Of a stretch of DNA of 50,922 nucleotides, positions 1-9,493 are shown one piece after another. Each line of letters opens with the position of its first letter. Position 1 is the first letter of the stretch. The stretch comes from Treponema sp. GTDB lineage: Bacteria; Spirochaetota; Spirochaetia; Treponematales; Treponemataceae. The notes below the pieces were generated by a model, which had not been told where the DNA came from, did no database searches, and saw only the letters and a program-made list of their open reading frames with translations. The DNA lies in contig JAILIC010000034.1 of assembly GCA_024695475.1 (NCBI GenBank), positions 1 to 50,922 of the forward strand, written 5' to 3'. The position numbers were made by a program, and so were the translations under genes.

Positions 1-1581
1 ACTTTGGAAATGTTCGGGAAGCCTGTTATTGATGAACATGGCAATCCTGTTCTTAATGATGATGGAACGAAAAAGTTTAAGCCGCATTATGTCTACACAA
101 TGAAGCAGGCGATAGAAGAAGGCTTCATTCTTGATGTATTAAAGTATTACACTCCATATCAGAGTTACTATAAAATTGCAAAAACTATTGAAGATGACCC
201 CATGTTTGATAAGACAAAAGCACAAAAACGTCTTAGAGCTTTTGTTGAAGGACAAGAATACGCTATTAAAGAAAAAGCTGATGTTATTGTAGAGCATTTC
301 TGCACTGAGACCTATAAGAAAATAGGCGGGCAAGGAAGAGCAATGGTAATCACAAGTAGAATTGAACGAGCCATCGAATTCTATTTTGCAATCAAAGAAG
401 CCCTTGCCGCCCGAAAAAGTCTTTATAAGCCAATCGTAGCTTTTTCTGGAAAAGCAACATACAACGGTGTTGAATATGATGAAGCAAAGTTAAATGGATT
501 CCCATCAAGTAAAATTGAAAAGACATTCAAGAATGATCCGTATAGAATTCTTGTTGTAGCTGATAAATTTCAAACAGGATTTGATGAGCCGCTTCTTCAT
601 ACCATGTATGTTGATAAACAGTTGTATGATATTAAGGCAGTTCAAACATTATCACGTTTGAATCGTTGCCATAGTCAAAAGTTTGATACTTTTGTATTGG
701 ACTTTGTAAACGACCCAAAAGATATAAAAGAAGCTTTTGACAGATATTACAAAACAACAATCCTTTCAGGCGAAACCGATGTGAATAAACTCAACGATTT
801 GGTTGATGTAATGGAACCAATGGAAGTTTATTCAGAAGAACAAATCACGAATTTTGTTGATTTGTATTTAGGAAATGCTTCTAGAGAAAAACTTGACCCG
901 ATTCTTGATGTTTGCGTTGAAAATTTTAAGAAGCTTGAAATGGATGACCAGATTCAATTCAAAGGCAGTGCAAAATCATTTGTTCGCACATATAATTTCT
1001 TATCTTCTATTCTACCGTACGGTTCGCCTGAATGGGAAAAACTTTCAATTTTTTTGAATCTTTTAATAGGAAAACTTCCAAAACTCAGGACAGATGATGA
1101 TACAGATGAAATCTACAAGGATGTAAGTCTGGAAGGCTACAGACTTGAGGCACAGACAACAATGTCAATTAGCCTAAAAGATGAAAACGCAGAACTTGAA
1201 CCTGTACCTGTTGGAACTCCTGTTGGAGGCAAGGGGGTAGAAGATTTGGATTATCTTTCGCATATTATAGCAACCTTCCATGATATTTGGGGCAATTGCG
1301 ATTGGACTGATGAAGATAAAGTAAAGAAACAGATTCAAGAACTCCCTGCGACAATAAAAGAAAGTGAAGAATATCAGAATGCAATGAAACATTCTGATGC
1401 ACAGAATGCACGAGATGTATGCGAGAAAATTGTAAAAGAACAGATACAAAAGTCGCTTTCGACAGGTCTTGAGCTATACAAAGCCTTTTATGGCGATATG
1501 AAAAACAAGAATGGTAAATCATTCCAGAACTGGCTTCTTGATATGGTATTCAATGCTACTTATGAACCTGATGAGGTGTAG
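1..1581 (+). CDS. hsdR: Type I restriction enzyme R subunit, C-terminal half (partial)
   Basis: The reading frame is open from the first base, so this is the 3' part of a gene that starts outside the window; about 526 residues remain of a family normally near 1000. HsdR is the ATP-dependent translocase and nuclease subunit of type I restriction-modification complexes and works with HsdM and HsdS. Visible here is the second RecA-like helicase lobe: a MVITSRIERAIEF strand-helix near residue 115, the motif V-like DKFQTGFDEP near residue 190 and the motif VI-like QTLSRLNRC near residue 215. A helical C-terminal region follows, which in this family contacts the methyltransferase core. The N-terminal nuclease and Walker A regions lie off-window, so activity cannot be judged. 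Its stop is 11 bases before the next start, suggesting co-transcription. The assignment is solid; whether the system is intact is unknown. Confidence 0.9.
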   Translation, partial: TLEMFGKPVIDEHGNPVLNDDGTKKFKPHYVYTMKQAIEEGFILDVLKYYTPYQSYYKIAKTIEDDPMFDKTKAQKRLRAFVEGQEYAIKEKADVIVEHFCTETYKKIGGQGRAMVITSRIERAIEFYFAIKEALAARKSLYKPIVAFSGKATYNGVEYDEAKLNGFPSSKIEKTFKNDPYRILVVADKFQTGFDEPLLHTMYVDKQLYDIKAVQTLSRLNRCHSQKFDTFVLDFVNDPKDIKEAFDRYYKTTILSGETDVNKLNDLVDVMEPMEVYSEEQITNFVDLYLGNASREKLDPILDVCVENFKKLEMDDQIQFKGSAKSFVRTYNFLSSILPYGSPEWEKLSIFLNLLIGKLPKLRTDDDTDEIYKDVSLEGYRLEAQTTMSISLKDENAELEPVPVGTPVGGKGVEDLDYLSHIIATFHDIWGNCDWTDEDKVKKQIQELPATIKESEEYQNAMKHSDAQNARDVCEKIVKEQIQKSLSTGLELYKAFYGDMKNKNGKSFQNWLLDMVFNATYEPDEV

Positions 1582-1592
1582 AAAAAGTAAAA

Positions 1593-3098
1593 ATGGAATA
1601 TCAGAACAACAAAACACTTTTTTTCGACATATCTCAATTCTGCGAGAACAACCGCTACGAAGCAAAGCTTGCAAAGGGCGGGCTCCCTGCCAATATTTGG
1701 GACACCTATTCTGCCTTTGCCAATACAGATGGCGGTTTGATTCTTCTTGGGGTTAAGGAAAATAAGGACCATTCATTTACCTTCGAGGATATTGAGAATC
1801 CTGAGAAATTGGAAAAGGCTTTTTGGGATAACATCAACAACAAAAAGGTTGTGAATATCAATATCTTGAATAACAGTAATTTTGAAATAAAAGAAATCGA
1901 AGGAAAGCATATTATCGCAATTACCATTCCTCGTGCTGAGCGTATATACCGCCCTGTTTACAGGGGAACCGATATGTTTGCGGGAACTTACAGAAGAAAC
2001 GGCGAAGGCGACTATCTTTGTTCCCGTGATGAAGTTGCCGCAATTTTCCGTGATGCCGGGCAGATAACGCAGGATAATAAAATCATTACCGAAGTTGCGC
2101 TTGATTCTCTTAACAAGGAAACAATTGCGCATTACCGCCAGCGATTCATTTTGTTCCACGAAGGTCATGTCTGGAACGATTTATCAGATCTTGACTTTTT
2201 GAAGAAGCTTGGTGCTGCAAAAATAAATCAGGGAGATGGAAAAGTTTATCCGACGGCCGCTGGTCTTTTGATGTTTGGGAATGAATCTGAAATCACATAT
2301 GAATATCCGCAATACTTTCTTGATTATCAGGAACATTTTGACGAAACAACCCGCTGGTCTGACAGGTTTGTTTCGAACTCTGGCGAATGGAGCGGAAATG
2401 TTTTTGACTTCTTTTTTAAGGCATATAATAAGCTTGCAGAAGATGTAAAAAAGCCCTTTGCTCTAGAAGGTATTACCCGCGTTGATGACACTCCGGTTCA
2501 TAAGGCTATTCGTGAAATTCTTGTAAACAGTCTCGTAAATGCTGATTACTACGGACGTGGTGGGGTCGTAATCAAAAAATATAAAGACCGACTTTCCTTT
2601 GAAAACCCCGGGACTTTTAGAATCAGCCTAAAAGAAGCCATTGACGGTGGTATGTCTGACCCGCGCAATGCAACCCTGCTAAAAATGTTCTCTATGATTG
2701 ATATCGGCGAGCGTGCAGGCAGCGGTATTCCTGGCGTTTTTTCCGTATGGAACAAAGAGTTTGGAATGGAGCCAGAATACTCTCAAAAGGTTTCTCCGGA
2801 GCGAACTACAACTATACTCAGGCTGACCGAGGTTGTAAAGGTAAATAATGGGGCAAATGACCCGACAAACGAAACTTTACTAGGCAAATTGCCTAGTAAA
2901 TTGCCTAGTAAATTGCCTAGTAATCTTGAAGTGACTTTCAGGGCAATTTGTGAAGATAGCCATGCTTCAAATCAAGAGTTGGCAACTAGAACAAACCAAT
3001 CGGAGCGAACAATTCGTAATCATACAGCAAAACTAAAAGAACTAAACTATATTAAGCGGGTCGGCTCTGACAAAACAGGCTATTGGGAAATAGTATGA
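1593..3098 (+). CDS. AlbA_2 / GHKL-ATPase (Schlafen-like) protein of the restriction locus
   Basis: A 501-residue protein whose N-terminal 130 residues match the AlbA_2 (Schlafen-like divergent AAA_4) fold, with YSAFANTDGGLILLGVKE near residue 40 and a TYRRNGEGDY segment near residue 128. The middle holds a degenerate GHKL ATPase signature: EILVNSLVNADYYG near residue 309, DRLSFENPG near residue 330 and GERAGSGIP near residue 371. The last 60 residues look like a winged helix (SNQELATRTNQSERTIRNH). Between them is a KLPSKLPSKLPSN linker encoded by a 12-bp tandem repeat. Such proteins are usually annotated as putative transcriptional regulators and are frequent next to restriction and other defence genes; their biochemical role is largely unknown. 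No Shine-Dalgarno precedes the ATG, so translation may depend on coupling to hsdR 11 bases upstream. Confidence 0.8.
   Translation: MEYQNNKTLFFDISQFCENNRYEAKLAKGGLPANIWDTYSAFANTDGGLILLGVKENKDHSFTFEDIENPEKLEKAFWDNINNKKVVNINILNNSNFEIKEIEGKHIIAITIPRAERIYRPVYRGTDMFAGTYRRNGEGDYLCSRDEVAAIFRDAGQITQDNKIITEVALDSLNKETIAHYRQRFILFHEGHVWNDLSDLDFLKKLGAAKINQGDGKVYPTAAGLLMFGNESEITYEYPQYFLDYQEHFDETTRWSDRFVSNSGEWSGNVFDFFFKAYNKLAEDVKKPFALEGITRVDDTPVHKAIREILVNSLVNADYYGRGGVVIKKYKDRLSFENPGTFRISLKEAIDGGMSDPRNATLLKMFSMIDIGERAGSGIPGVFSVWNKEFGMEPEYSQKVSPERTTTILRLTEVVKVNNGANDPTNETLLGKLPSKLPSKLPSNLEVTFRAICEDSHASNQELATRTNQSERTIRNHTAKLKELNYIKRVGSDKTGYWEIV
2879..2924 (+). repeat. 12-bp tandem repeat inside coding sequence, with an overlapping palindrome
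   Basis: Three consecutive copies of TTGCCTAGTAAA (last base T in the third) run from 2889 to 2924. They are preceded by the inverted half ACTAGGCAA, so 2879-2897 is also a 9+1+9 perfect palindrome. The unit is four codons, so a change in copy number would lengthen or shorten the KLPS linker of the AlbA_2 protein without a frameshift. Confidence 0.9.
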
Positions 3099-3263
3099 AA
3101 AATGAACTTAATGCATTATATGCGTTTGTTTTATCAAACATTTAAGGATAGATAAAATCAATGAGGAATTGGAATCGGAGTAAAATTATGCAATTCACAG
3201 AACACAGTCTTAAGTTCCATTTCTTATTCTTTGTCAAAAAGGAATGTATCGAACTGACAGGAT

Positions 3264-3272
3264 TGTTATAAT
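3264..3272 (+). promoter_or_regulatory. Extended -10 promoter for the esterase-GH43 operon
   Basis: TGT followed by TATAAT gives a perfect extended -10 (TGnTATAAT) 45 bases before the esterase start. No good -35 lies 16-18 bases upstream, as is common for extended -10 promoters. The 219-base gap between the AlbA_2 gene and the esterase otherwise shows nothing recognisable. Confidence 0.5.
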
Positions 3273-3317
3273 AAAAGGCACAAAATAAAAATAGTTTTAC
3301 CCCTTAGGAGAATAAAC

Positions 3318-4073
3318 ATGCGTATTATCTGTATTGGTGACTCGATAATGCAATATAATGATTGCTCAACATATCCCCAGACAGGATGGGTACAAGAGCT
3401 TGGTCGTTTTTTTTCAAAGGATACGACAATTATCAATTATGCCCGTAATGGACGTAGTACCAAAAGCTTTATAAATGAGGGACGTTTTGCTGTTGTAAAA
3501 TCGCAGATAGTGCTTGGTGATATAGTACTTATAGGTTTTGGTCATAATGACGAAAAAGAAATGGATCCTAGCCGATATACAGATCCTTGTCCTGATGGTA
3601 AGTTTAGGGCAAATCTGACAGTATTTGTAACGGAGTTACAAGCTCTTCAGGCTCTACCTATATTGCTGACGCCTGTTGCCCGTCGTAAGTTTACGCAAGA
3701 GCATGTGATGGAAGATACTCATGGTATATATCCTGAAGCGATTTGTGCCGTAGCTAAACAAGAGCATATTCCTTGTATCGACTTAACAGCACTTACAACA
3801 GCTTTTTTTGAAAAGGTAGGTGAACATGCCAGCCGCAATTATTTTATGAATTTTGATGCAGGTATCTATGAAAACTTTCCTGATGGAAAGAGTGACAATA
3901 GCCATTTACGCCCTGACGGTGCGTTTATCGTATCGCAGCTGGTAGCACAGCAATTACAAGTGATAGCAAAGGAATTTCCTTTGTATGCGACTCTGCAAAA
4001 GGAACTTGTTTTAGGCGGCATTGATTGGCAAGAGTTTGACAGAGATACGGCTGATGAGTCGTTGATGGCATAA
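3318..4073 (+). CDS. SGNH/GDSL esterase, rhamnogalacturonan acetylesterase-like (CE12)
   Basis: A 251-residue SGNH hydrolase showing the family blocks in order: GDS with the nucleophile serine near residue 8, NGRSTKSF near residue 45, GHND near residue 75, and the DNSHLRPDG catalytic Asp-His block near residue 195. Spacing and the RSTKSF block resemble rhamnogalacturonan and pectin acetylesterases of family CE12, which remove O-acetyl groups from pectic or other plant oligosaccharides. No signal peptide is visible, so it probably acts on imported oligosaccharides in the cytoplasm. It has a good ribosome site (AGGAG) and is the first gene of a close-packed run; a GH43 gene follows 21 bases downstream. 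The SGNH fold is certain; the exact substrate is inferred. Confidence 0.85.
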   Translation: MRIICIGDSIMQYNDCSTYPQTGWVQELGRFFSKDTTIINYARNGRSTKSFINEGRFAVVKSQIVLGDIVLIGFGHNDEKEMDPSRYTDPCPDGKFRANLTVFVTELQALQALPILLTPVARRKFTQEHVMEDTHGIYPEAICAVAKQEHIPCIDLTALTTAFFEKVGEHASRNYFMNFDAGIYENFPDGKSDNSHLRPDGAFIVSQLVAQQLQVIAKEFPLYATLQKELVLGGIDWQEFDRDTADESLMA

Positions 4074-4094
4074 AACAAGAAAGTGTAGATTACT

Positions 4095-5753
4095 ATGACA
4101 TATACCAATCCTATTATATTTTCTGACTATTCTGACCCGGATGTTATCCGAGTGGGTAGTTATTATTATATGACGGCTTCGAGTTTTCATGTAACGCCAG
4201 GTTTGCCGCTGTTACAATCGGCAGATTTGGTACATTGGAACCTTGTTGGGTATGCGGTACAGACAATTCCTTTAAAGGCCTATGATACTCCGCAACACTC
4301 AAAGGGAATTTGGGCACCGAGTATCAGATATCACAATAATCGTTTTATTATTGTAGTGGGATTTCCTGATGAGGGTATTTTTGTTACCGAAAGTACTTCT
4401 TTTTATGGGCCGTGGTCTCCGTTGCGTTGTGTCTTTGCTGCAAAAGGTTTTATAGACCCTTGTCCATTTTGGGACGAAGATGGCAATGCGTATATCATCC
4501 ATGGCTATGCTAAGAGTCGTATTGGTTTTAACAGCAGATTGGGAATACTTGCTGCTGATCCTGACACATTGGTCTGCCATGGAGATGATAGGTGTATTTT
4601 TAATGACGAAAAAACACAGCCAACGATTGAAGGACCCAAAGTATATACTCACAATGGCTGGTATTATATTTTTGCACCAGCTGGTGGGGTAAAGCCAGGC
4701 TGGCAGACGGTATTACGAAGTCGCTCAATTATAGGGCCGTATGAGGAAAAAATTGTCATGCGGCAGCTTGATGGTCATATCAATGGTCCTCATCAAGGCG
4801 GTTTGGTTGATGCAATTGATGGCTCTTGGTGGTTTTTGCATTTTCAAGATAGAGGAATATATGGACGGGTATCGTTATTGGAGCCTGTTGTCTGGACTGA
4901 TGATGATTGGGTAGCAATGGGGCAAGGTGTTTGCACAGGACGGATACCTTCCGATGCGGTTGATGAATATGACTGTCCTCCAATAGATGCTAACACATTG
5001 CAGAAAGCATTACCAGGAATCAGTGCTGTTACGGTAAATGATTCATTTGTAGATGGAGTGATGGGCTTACAGTGGCAATGGCAGGCAAATGCCAGGGCTG
5101 ATTTTATACAACAAACATCTGCGATGCAGGGATTATGCTTAGCTGCGTTACATAATACGAATAATCCGGGATATGAGACGCTCTGGTCTTGTGCACATGT
5201 ATTGACTCAAAAAGTAGTATATGAGGATTTTGTCGTAAAGGTACGATGTAATGTCAGTCATGTATTGCCAGGATCACGGGCAGGTATAGTATTTCTTGGA
5301 GGACAATATGCCTCTGTTTTTATTGAACACGGTATCGATGGTATGTGGCGCTTGGCATACCTTGAGTCAAATACCGATGAAGGGGATTCAGAACTTCGTA
5401 CAGAACAGATGCTTGATTCTCTTGTGTTGCCTGAGCAGGTGGTAAGCTGTATCACACATGATACTCAATCATTGTGTTTTATACTGCGTTTTACGCCGTG
5501 TCCGATAGATCAGCAGCTTGCCCATGATGGTTGGGTTGATGCTGTCAAACCGAGTAAAGGCAGTTGTGTGTTTACGGTAACAAGCGGGTCTTTTACCTGG
5601 ACACCTGATGTACCAGCCTATAGTGCTGATGGGGATCACTGGGTTGCCGGTAGAATCGGTCTGTATGCACAGGCGTGCACAAACGGAGTGCGAGATTCCT
5701 TTACCTGTTTTCAGGAGTATACGGTACAAGAACAATCTTCTAAAAATGTATAA
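4095..5753 (+). CDS. Glycoside hydrolase family 43 (beta-xylosidase / arabinofuranosidase type)
   Basis: A 552-residue protein starting directly with a GH43 five-bladed beta-propeller. It opens with SDPDVIRVGSYYYMTAS, whose DPD contains the likely general base Asp14. FIDPCPFWDEDG near residue 120 holds the pKa-modulating Asp, and TIEGPKVY near residue 175 the general acid Glu. The C-terminal 200 residues fit the concanavalin-like jelly roll of two-domain GH43 enzymes. The family removes terminal xylose or arabinose from plant oligosaccharides. There is no signal peptide, so it is predicted cytoplasmic like the preceding acetylesterase. No clear Shine-Dalgarno is seen; it lies 21 bases after the esterase stop and is probably translated by coupling. 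Subfamily and substrate cannot be fixed by eye. Confidence 0.88.
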   Translation: MTYTNPIIFSDYSDPDVIRVGSYYYMTASSFHVTPGLPLLQSADLVHWNLVGYAVQTIPLKAYDTPQHSKGIWAPSIRYHNNRFIIVVGFPDEGIFVTESTSFYGPWSPLRCVFAAKGFIDPCPFWDEDGNAYIIHGYAKSRIGFNSRLGILAADPDTLVCHGDDRCIFNDEKTQPTIEGPKVYTHNGWYYIFAPAGGVKPGWQTVLRSRSIIGPYEEKIVMRQLDGHINGPHQGGLVDAIDGSWWFLHFQDRGIYGRVSLLEPVVWTDDDWVAMGQGVCTGRIPSDAVDEYDCPPIDANTLQKALPGISAVTVNDSFVDGVMGLQWQWQANARADFIQQTSAMQGLCLAALHNTNNPGYETLWSCAHVLTQKVVYEDFVVKVRCNVSHVLPGSRAGIVFLGGQYASVFIEHGIDGMWRLAYLESNTDEGDSELRTEQMLDSLVLPEQVVSCITHDTQSLCFILRFTPCPIDQQLAHDGWVDAVKPSKGSCVFTVTSGSFTWTPDVPAYSADGDHWVAGRIGLYAQACTNGVRDSFTCFQEYTVQEQSSKNV

Positions 5754-5774
5754 AAAAGAGCCGATAAGATAGAT

Positions 5775-8039
5775 ATGTGTGTAATAGTTTTTCTTTTGGC
5801 TTTTTTTTGTACTGTTCCGGTATCAGTATTATCAGCACAGAATGTGCAACAGTTTGTTTCATCTGATACGACAGTTATTCGTAAGCCTTTATACCCGCTC
5901 ACTATTGATTCAAATAGTATAACAGATACGGACGTATCCTATGATGATAATACCATGCTTGTAGGAACAGATAATGGTCTGTTTAAATTGGATAGTACTG
6001 ATGCTTATATTCCTTTATGGACAGGGGGTAAGGTAAAACAGATAGTACATACTAATCAACGCTGGTATTTTCTTACTTCTGAAGGAATTTTGACCAGTAT
6101 AGATTTGACATCTTTTGTACTTAAAAACACTGGTCTTACTGCTCTTACGATTGAAAAATATGAGAATAAGCAAATTACGCTTACAAAAGAAATACAAGAT
6201 TTAAAGGATTTGTGTGTTAATCCGCTTAATCCCCAAGAGTTAGTTACAGCGACAAAAGATGCAGTTTTTATTACTCGTGATGGTGGTGAAACTTGGAAGT
6301 CGCTTGGCTCTGTAAGTTCTTCTACTTCTGGTATAAAGGCGGTTGCAATAGCGACAATTGAAGACAAGGTGGTTGTATTCATGTCTCATGCAATTTTGGG
6401 ATTTGCATATATGCTACCTGATGAGGCTCAACCTTCTTGGCGAGAAGTGTCGGGTGGATTTAAGATTATGGATTCTTTGTCTACTCCTGATGAAATATCT
6501 GATATTCTTCCTTTGTTCCGTACCGCTGCTGATGGAACTCCCTATGTTGAGATATATATAGCCCAGACATTTTTGCCATATATATATCGCTTTGATTGGA
6601 GCCGTAAGCGTGCAGAGTGTATCTATATGGGGCGGGAACCATCAGATACGATTGATAGCTTGACGCATGTGGAAGATGCCCTGTTGTTTACACAACCGGG
6701 GACTATTAATGCCTTTGATTATAAAAGCAAGACGGTGCCAGGAAATCCTGCAAAGCTTAATGAATGGAAGAGGCTCTTTTCGTATGCACCAAGTGCAGTA
6801 AATACCGCATGGATTCCTCGTCAGAGAAGTGGTTTTACGGTTGGTTTTTCGCTGTGTGAGTTGTGGATGCTTACTCCGCAAACTATCCTGTCGCCCTATA
6901 AAACGCAGATTACTGGTAAAAAGAGTATTTATGTACCGCCGTATCAAGTGCGTAAGCAGGCAGGGATGGATGGTATAAATAAATTTAGAAATATAATTAA
7001 GAATAATAAGCTTAATAGTCTTGTTATTGATATGAAAGATGACTATGGTCTGTTGCGTTATGAGAGCCGTGATCCCCTTGTTATGGAAAAAGCTTCAGTA
7101 AGTAGTTATGCAACAGATTTGGATTTATTTATATCAGAGTTTAAAAAAGAAAATATTTATTTGATTGCTCGTATTGTTGTCTTTAAAGATCGTAATCTGT
7201 CCCGTTATGCTGGTGGTAAATATGCAGTTTGGGATGCTCGTAATAATGCACCGTGGGTAGGCATAAAAGGTTTGGAAGATGTTATTGGTGCTGATGGAAA
7301 TCCAACCGGTGCTAAAAAGACAGCGTATTATGATGAAAACTGGGTTGATCCGTATTCACCAGAAGTGTGGGAATATGATGTTGCTATTGCCAAGGAACTT
7401 GTAGCCCGTGGTTTTGATGAGATTCAGTTTGATTATATTCGCTTTCCGACTGATGGTACCAATTTAGGAAATGCTACATATCGTTGGAAGCAGAAAGGTA
7501 TGGATAAAGAAAGTGCACTAATGTCGTTTTTGTCCTATGCCAGACAAAATATACACGCACCGATAAGCATCGATATCTATGGTGCAAATGGCTGGTATCG
7601 AAGTGGTACTCGTACGGGGCAGGATGTAGAAATGCTTGCAAAGTATGTTGATGTTATTGCTCCTATGTTTTATCCGAGTCATTTTGAAAATGCTTTTATG
7701 AACTATGCACCTTATCCAGATCGTCCATACCGTATTTATTTTTATGGAACATACCGTAATACGGTTATTGGACGTAATCATATTGTAGTACGGCCGTGGG
7801 TGCAGGCGTTTTATTTAGGCGTACGTTATGATAAGCAGTATTATGGACCTGATTATGTTCAAAAAGAAATTTTTGGCGTACGTGATAGTGTAAATCGTGG
7901 ATATATGTATTGGAATAACTCTGGTAATTATGATACACTGCAACCTGATATAGGAGATGCCCCTTATACTGGTTCTGCCCAAGAGGCCTCGACAAAATAC
8001 CGAAAACCCACATTTAGCAGTGATACTAAAAACAACTAG
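5775..8039 (+). CDS. Exported putative glycoside hydrolase with COG1306/DUF4015 domain
   Basis: A 754-residue protein with a hydrophobic N-terminal segment (residues 2-20) ending near VLSAQ, which reads as a Sec signal peptide. Residues about 60-370 look like a beta-propeller or BNR-type region; FITRDGGETWKSLG near residue 165 is a typical Asp-box. From about residue 390 to the end runs the DUF4015 TIM-barrel-like domain: NSLVIDMKDDYG, IYLIARIVVFKD and the acidic block GFDEIQFDYIRFPTDG near residue 550. The family is annotated as a putative glycoside hydrolase of unknown substrate; a cell-wall or surface glycan role is only inference. The gene begins 21 bases after the GH43 stop. Shine-Dalgarno is weak and an in-frame stop sits just upstream, so the start is constrained. 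Confidence 0.8.
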   Translation: MCVIVFLLAFFCTVPVSVLSAQNVQQFVSSDTTVIRKPLYPLTIDSNSITDTDVSYDDNTMLVGTDNGLFKLDSTDAYIPLWTGGKVKQIVHTNQRWYFLTSEGILTSIDLTSFVLKNTGLTALTIEKYENKQITLTKEIQDLKDLCVNPLNPQELVTATKDAVFITRDGGETWKSLGSVSSSTSGIKAVAIATIEDKVVVFMSHAILGFAYMLPDEAQPSWREVSGGFKIMDSLSTPDEISDILPLFRTAADGTPYVEIYIAQTFLPYIYRFDWSRKRAECIYMGREPSDTIDSLTHVEDALLFTQPGTINAFDYKSKTVPGNPAKLNEWKRLFSYAPSAVNTAWIPRQRSGFTVGFSLCELWMLTPQTILSPYKTQITGKKSIYVPPYQVRKQAGMDGINKFRNIIKNNKLNSLVIDMKDDYGLLRYESRDPLVMEKASVSSYATDLDLFISEFKKENIYLIARIVVFKDRNLSRYAGGKYAVWDARNNAPWVGIKGLEDVIGADGNPTGAKKTAYYDENWVDPYSPEVWEYDVAIAKELVARGFDEIQFDYIRFPTDGTNLGNATYRWKQKGMDKESALMSFLSYARQNIHAPISIDIYGANGWYRSGTRTGQDVEMLAKYVDVIAPMFYPSHFENAFMNYAPYPDRPYRIYFYGTYRNTVIGRNHIVVRPWVQAFYLGVRYDKQYYGPDYVQKEIFGVRDSVNRGYMYWNNSGNYDTLQPDIGDAPYTGSAQEASTKYRKPTFSSDTKNN

Positions 8040-8084
8040 ATTTTTTTTCACCTATTTTAGTATTCCTGTTTCAGGTCATATACT

Positions 8085-9476
8085 ATGGATAATACTGGTT
8101 ACACACCCGAAGAGCCTGTTGCTGCAATTGCTACATCACTGGCACCTGCTGCATTAGGTATTGTGCGTACGTCTGGTAAAAGATGTATTGAGCTTGTCGC
8201 TTCGATTTTTTCACGACCAAAAACATTACTTGCCGCTCAAGGTAATACAATCGTGTACGGTTGGATTAAAGATGGTGATACGCTAATTGATGAAGTATTA
8301 CTGTCTGTTTTTAAAGCTCCCAAAAGTTTTACGGGAGAGGATATGGTCGAAATTAGCTGTCATGGTGGTCCTGCTGTTGTAACGGCTGTGTATAATACAT
8401 TGCTTAAAATCGGATTTCGACAGGCACAAAAAGGTGAATATACTTTTCGAGCTTACATAAACGGAAAGACTGATTTAACTCGTGCAGAGGCTGTCCGCGA
8501 AATTATTGATAGCCGCACGGACGTGTCTCGTGGTAGGGCAGCAGGGCGTCTTGCTGGAGATGTATATACCGTAATTGATGGTATAAAAAAACAAATTGTT
8601 GATTCTCTGGCAGCTCTTGAAGTTGAAATAGAATATCCTGAAGACGAAGAGACTATTGCGGATGCCTTTGATACTTCGGAATTACAAAAAGCGGCTGAGT
8701 CTTTACAACAGTTGGTTGATTCCTGGAAAAATGAAAAGTTATATCAAGATGGTGCTCGTGTAGTTTTATGTGGTAGAACCAACGCGGGTAAATCCAGTTT
8801 GTTCAATGCCTTGTTAAAGGAAGATCGCGCTATAGTTTCAAATATTGCTGGTACTACACGAGACTGGCTTGAAAGTTGGATTAGCTTAGATGGTATTCCA
8901 GTGCGTTTATTTGATACAGCTGGATTGCGTATGACAACAGATGTTATTGAACAAAATGGCGTTGAACGTACAAAGGATTTGTCCAAGGATGCTGATGTCA
9001 TTATGTATATGGTGGATTCGCATGTTGGTATTCATGAAGATGATGTTGCCTTTATAACATCATGTACGGTTCCTTTAGTATTAGTGTGGAATAAGTGTGA
9101 TGTCGTTGATGAAACGCATCGTCCATCATTAGAGCATGTCGAAAAGCTTTCCGTGGTAAAGCAACAGGTATACATTAGTGCAAAAAAGAGTGAAGGTATT
9201 GGGGAACTTACCAAAGCGGTAACGGGTATTTTGACAGCAGGTAATAAAACTGACCGTGAGCAGGCTGGATTGGGATCTGCTCGTCAACAGGCTGCGGTTA
9301 AGGATGCCTTGTCGTGTGTGCTTCATGCTCTAGAAACGGCAAAGGGTGGATATACACTTGATGCCGTGGTACAGGATTTGGAGGATTGTCTTGACTCCTT
9401 AGGGGAAGTGACTGGCGAAGTAACTCCTGATGATGTATTAGAAAGTATCTTTTCTCACTTTTGTGTAGGTAAATAA
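8085..9476 (+). CDS. mnmE: tRNA uridine-5-carboxymethylaminomethyl modification GTPase MnmE
   Basis: MnmE works with MnmG to modify U34 of several tRNAs in the cytoplasm. All diagnostic elements are present in 463 residues, the normal family length. These are the N-terminal tetrahydrofolate-binding domain (VAAIATSLAPAALGIVRTSG), the helical domain and the inserted G domain. The G domain shows G1 GRTNAGKSS near residue 230, G2 GTTRD near 262, G3 DTAG near 282 and G4 NKCD near 340. The C-terminal FCVGK carries the catalytic CxGK. The first codon follows directly on a TATACT string and the ribosome site is poor (CAGG), so translation probably relies on operon context. The gap to the previous gene is 45 bases and to glmS 17. 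Confidence 0.97.
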   Translation: MDNTGYTPEEPVAAIATSLAPAALGIVRTSGKRCIELVASIFSRPKTLLAAQGNTIVYGWIKDGDTLIDEVLLSVFKAPKSFTGEDMVEISCHGGPAVVTAVYNTLLKIGFRQAQKGEYTFRAYINGKTDLTRAEAVREIIDSRTDVSRGRAAGRLAGDVYTVIDGIKKQIVDSLAALEVEIEYPEDEETIADAFDTSELQKAAESLQQLVDSWKNEKLYQDGARVVLCGRTNAGKSSLFNALLKEDRAIVSNIAGTTRDWLESWISLDGIPVRLFDTAGLRMTTDVIEQNGVERTKDLSKDADVIMYMVDSHVGIHEDDVAFITSCTVPLVLVWNKCDVVDETHRPSLEHVEKLSVVKQQVYISAKKSEGIGELTKAVTGILTAGNKTDREQAGLGSARQQAAVKDALSCVLHALETAKGGYTLDAVVQDLEDCLDSLGEVTGEVTPDDVLESIFSHFCVGK

Positions 9477-9493
9477 AAAACGAGGATAATGGT

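Noticed and set aside
1174..1522. Minus-strand frames inside hsdR and similar long antisense frames under opp, purL and the RND exporter
   Set aside because: They lie wholly within well-supported genes, have no ribosome sites and give low-complexity or Cys/His-rich translations typical of shadow frames.
9477..9493. glmS ribozyme upstream of glmS
   Set aside because: Only 17 bases separate mnmE and glmS, far too few for the ribozyme.
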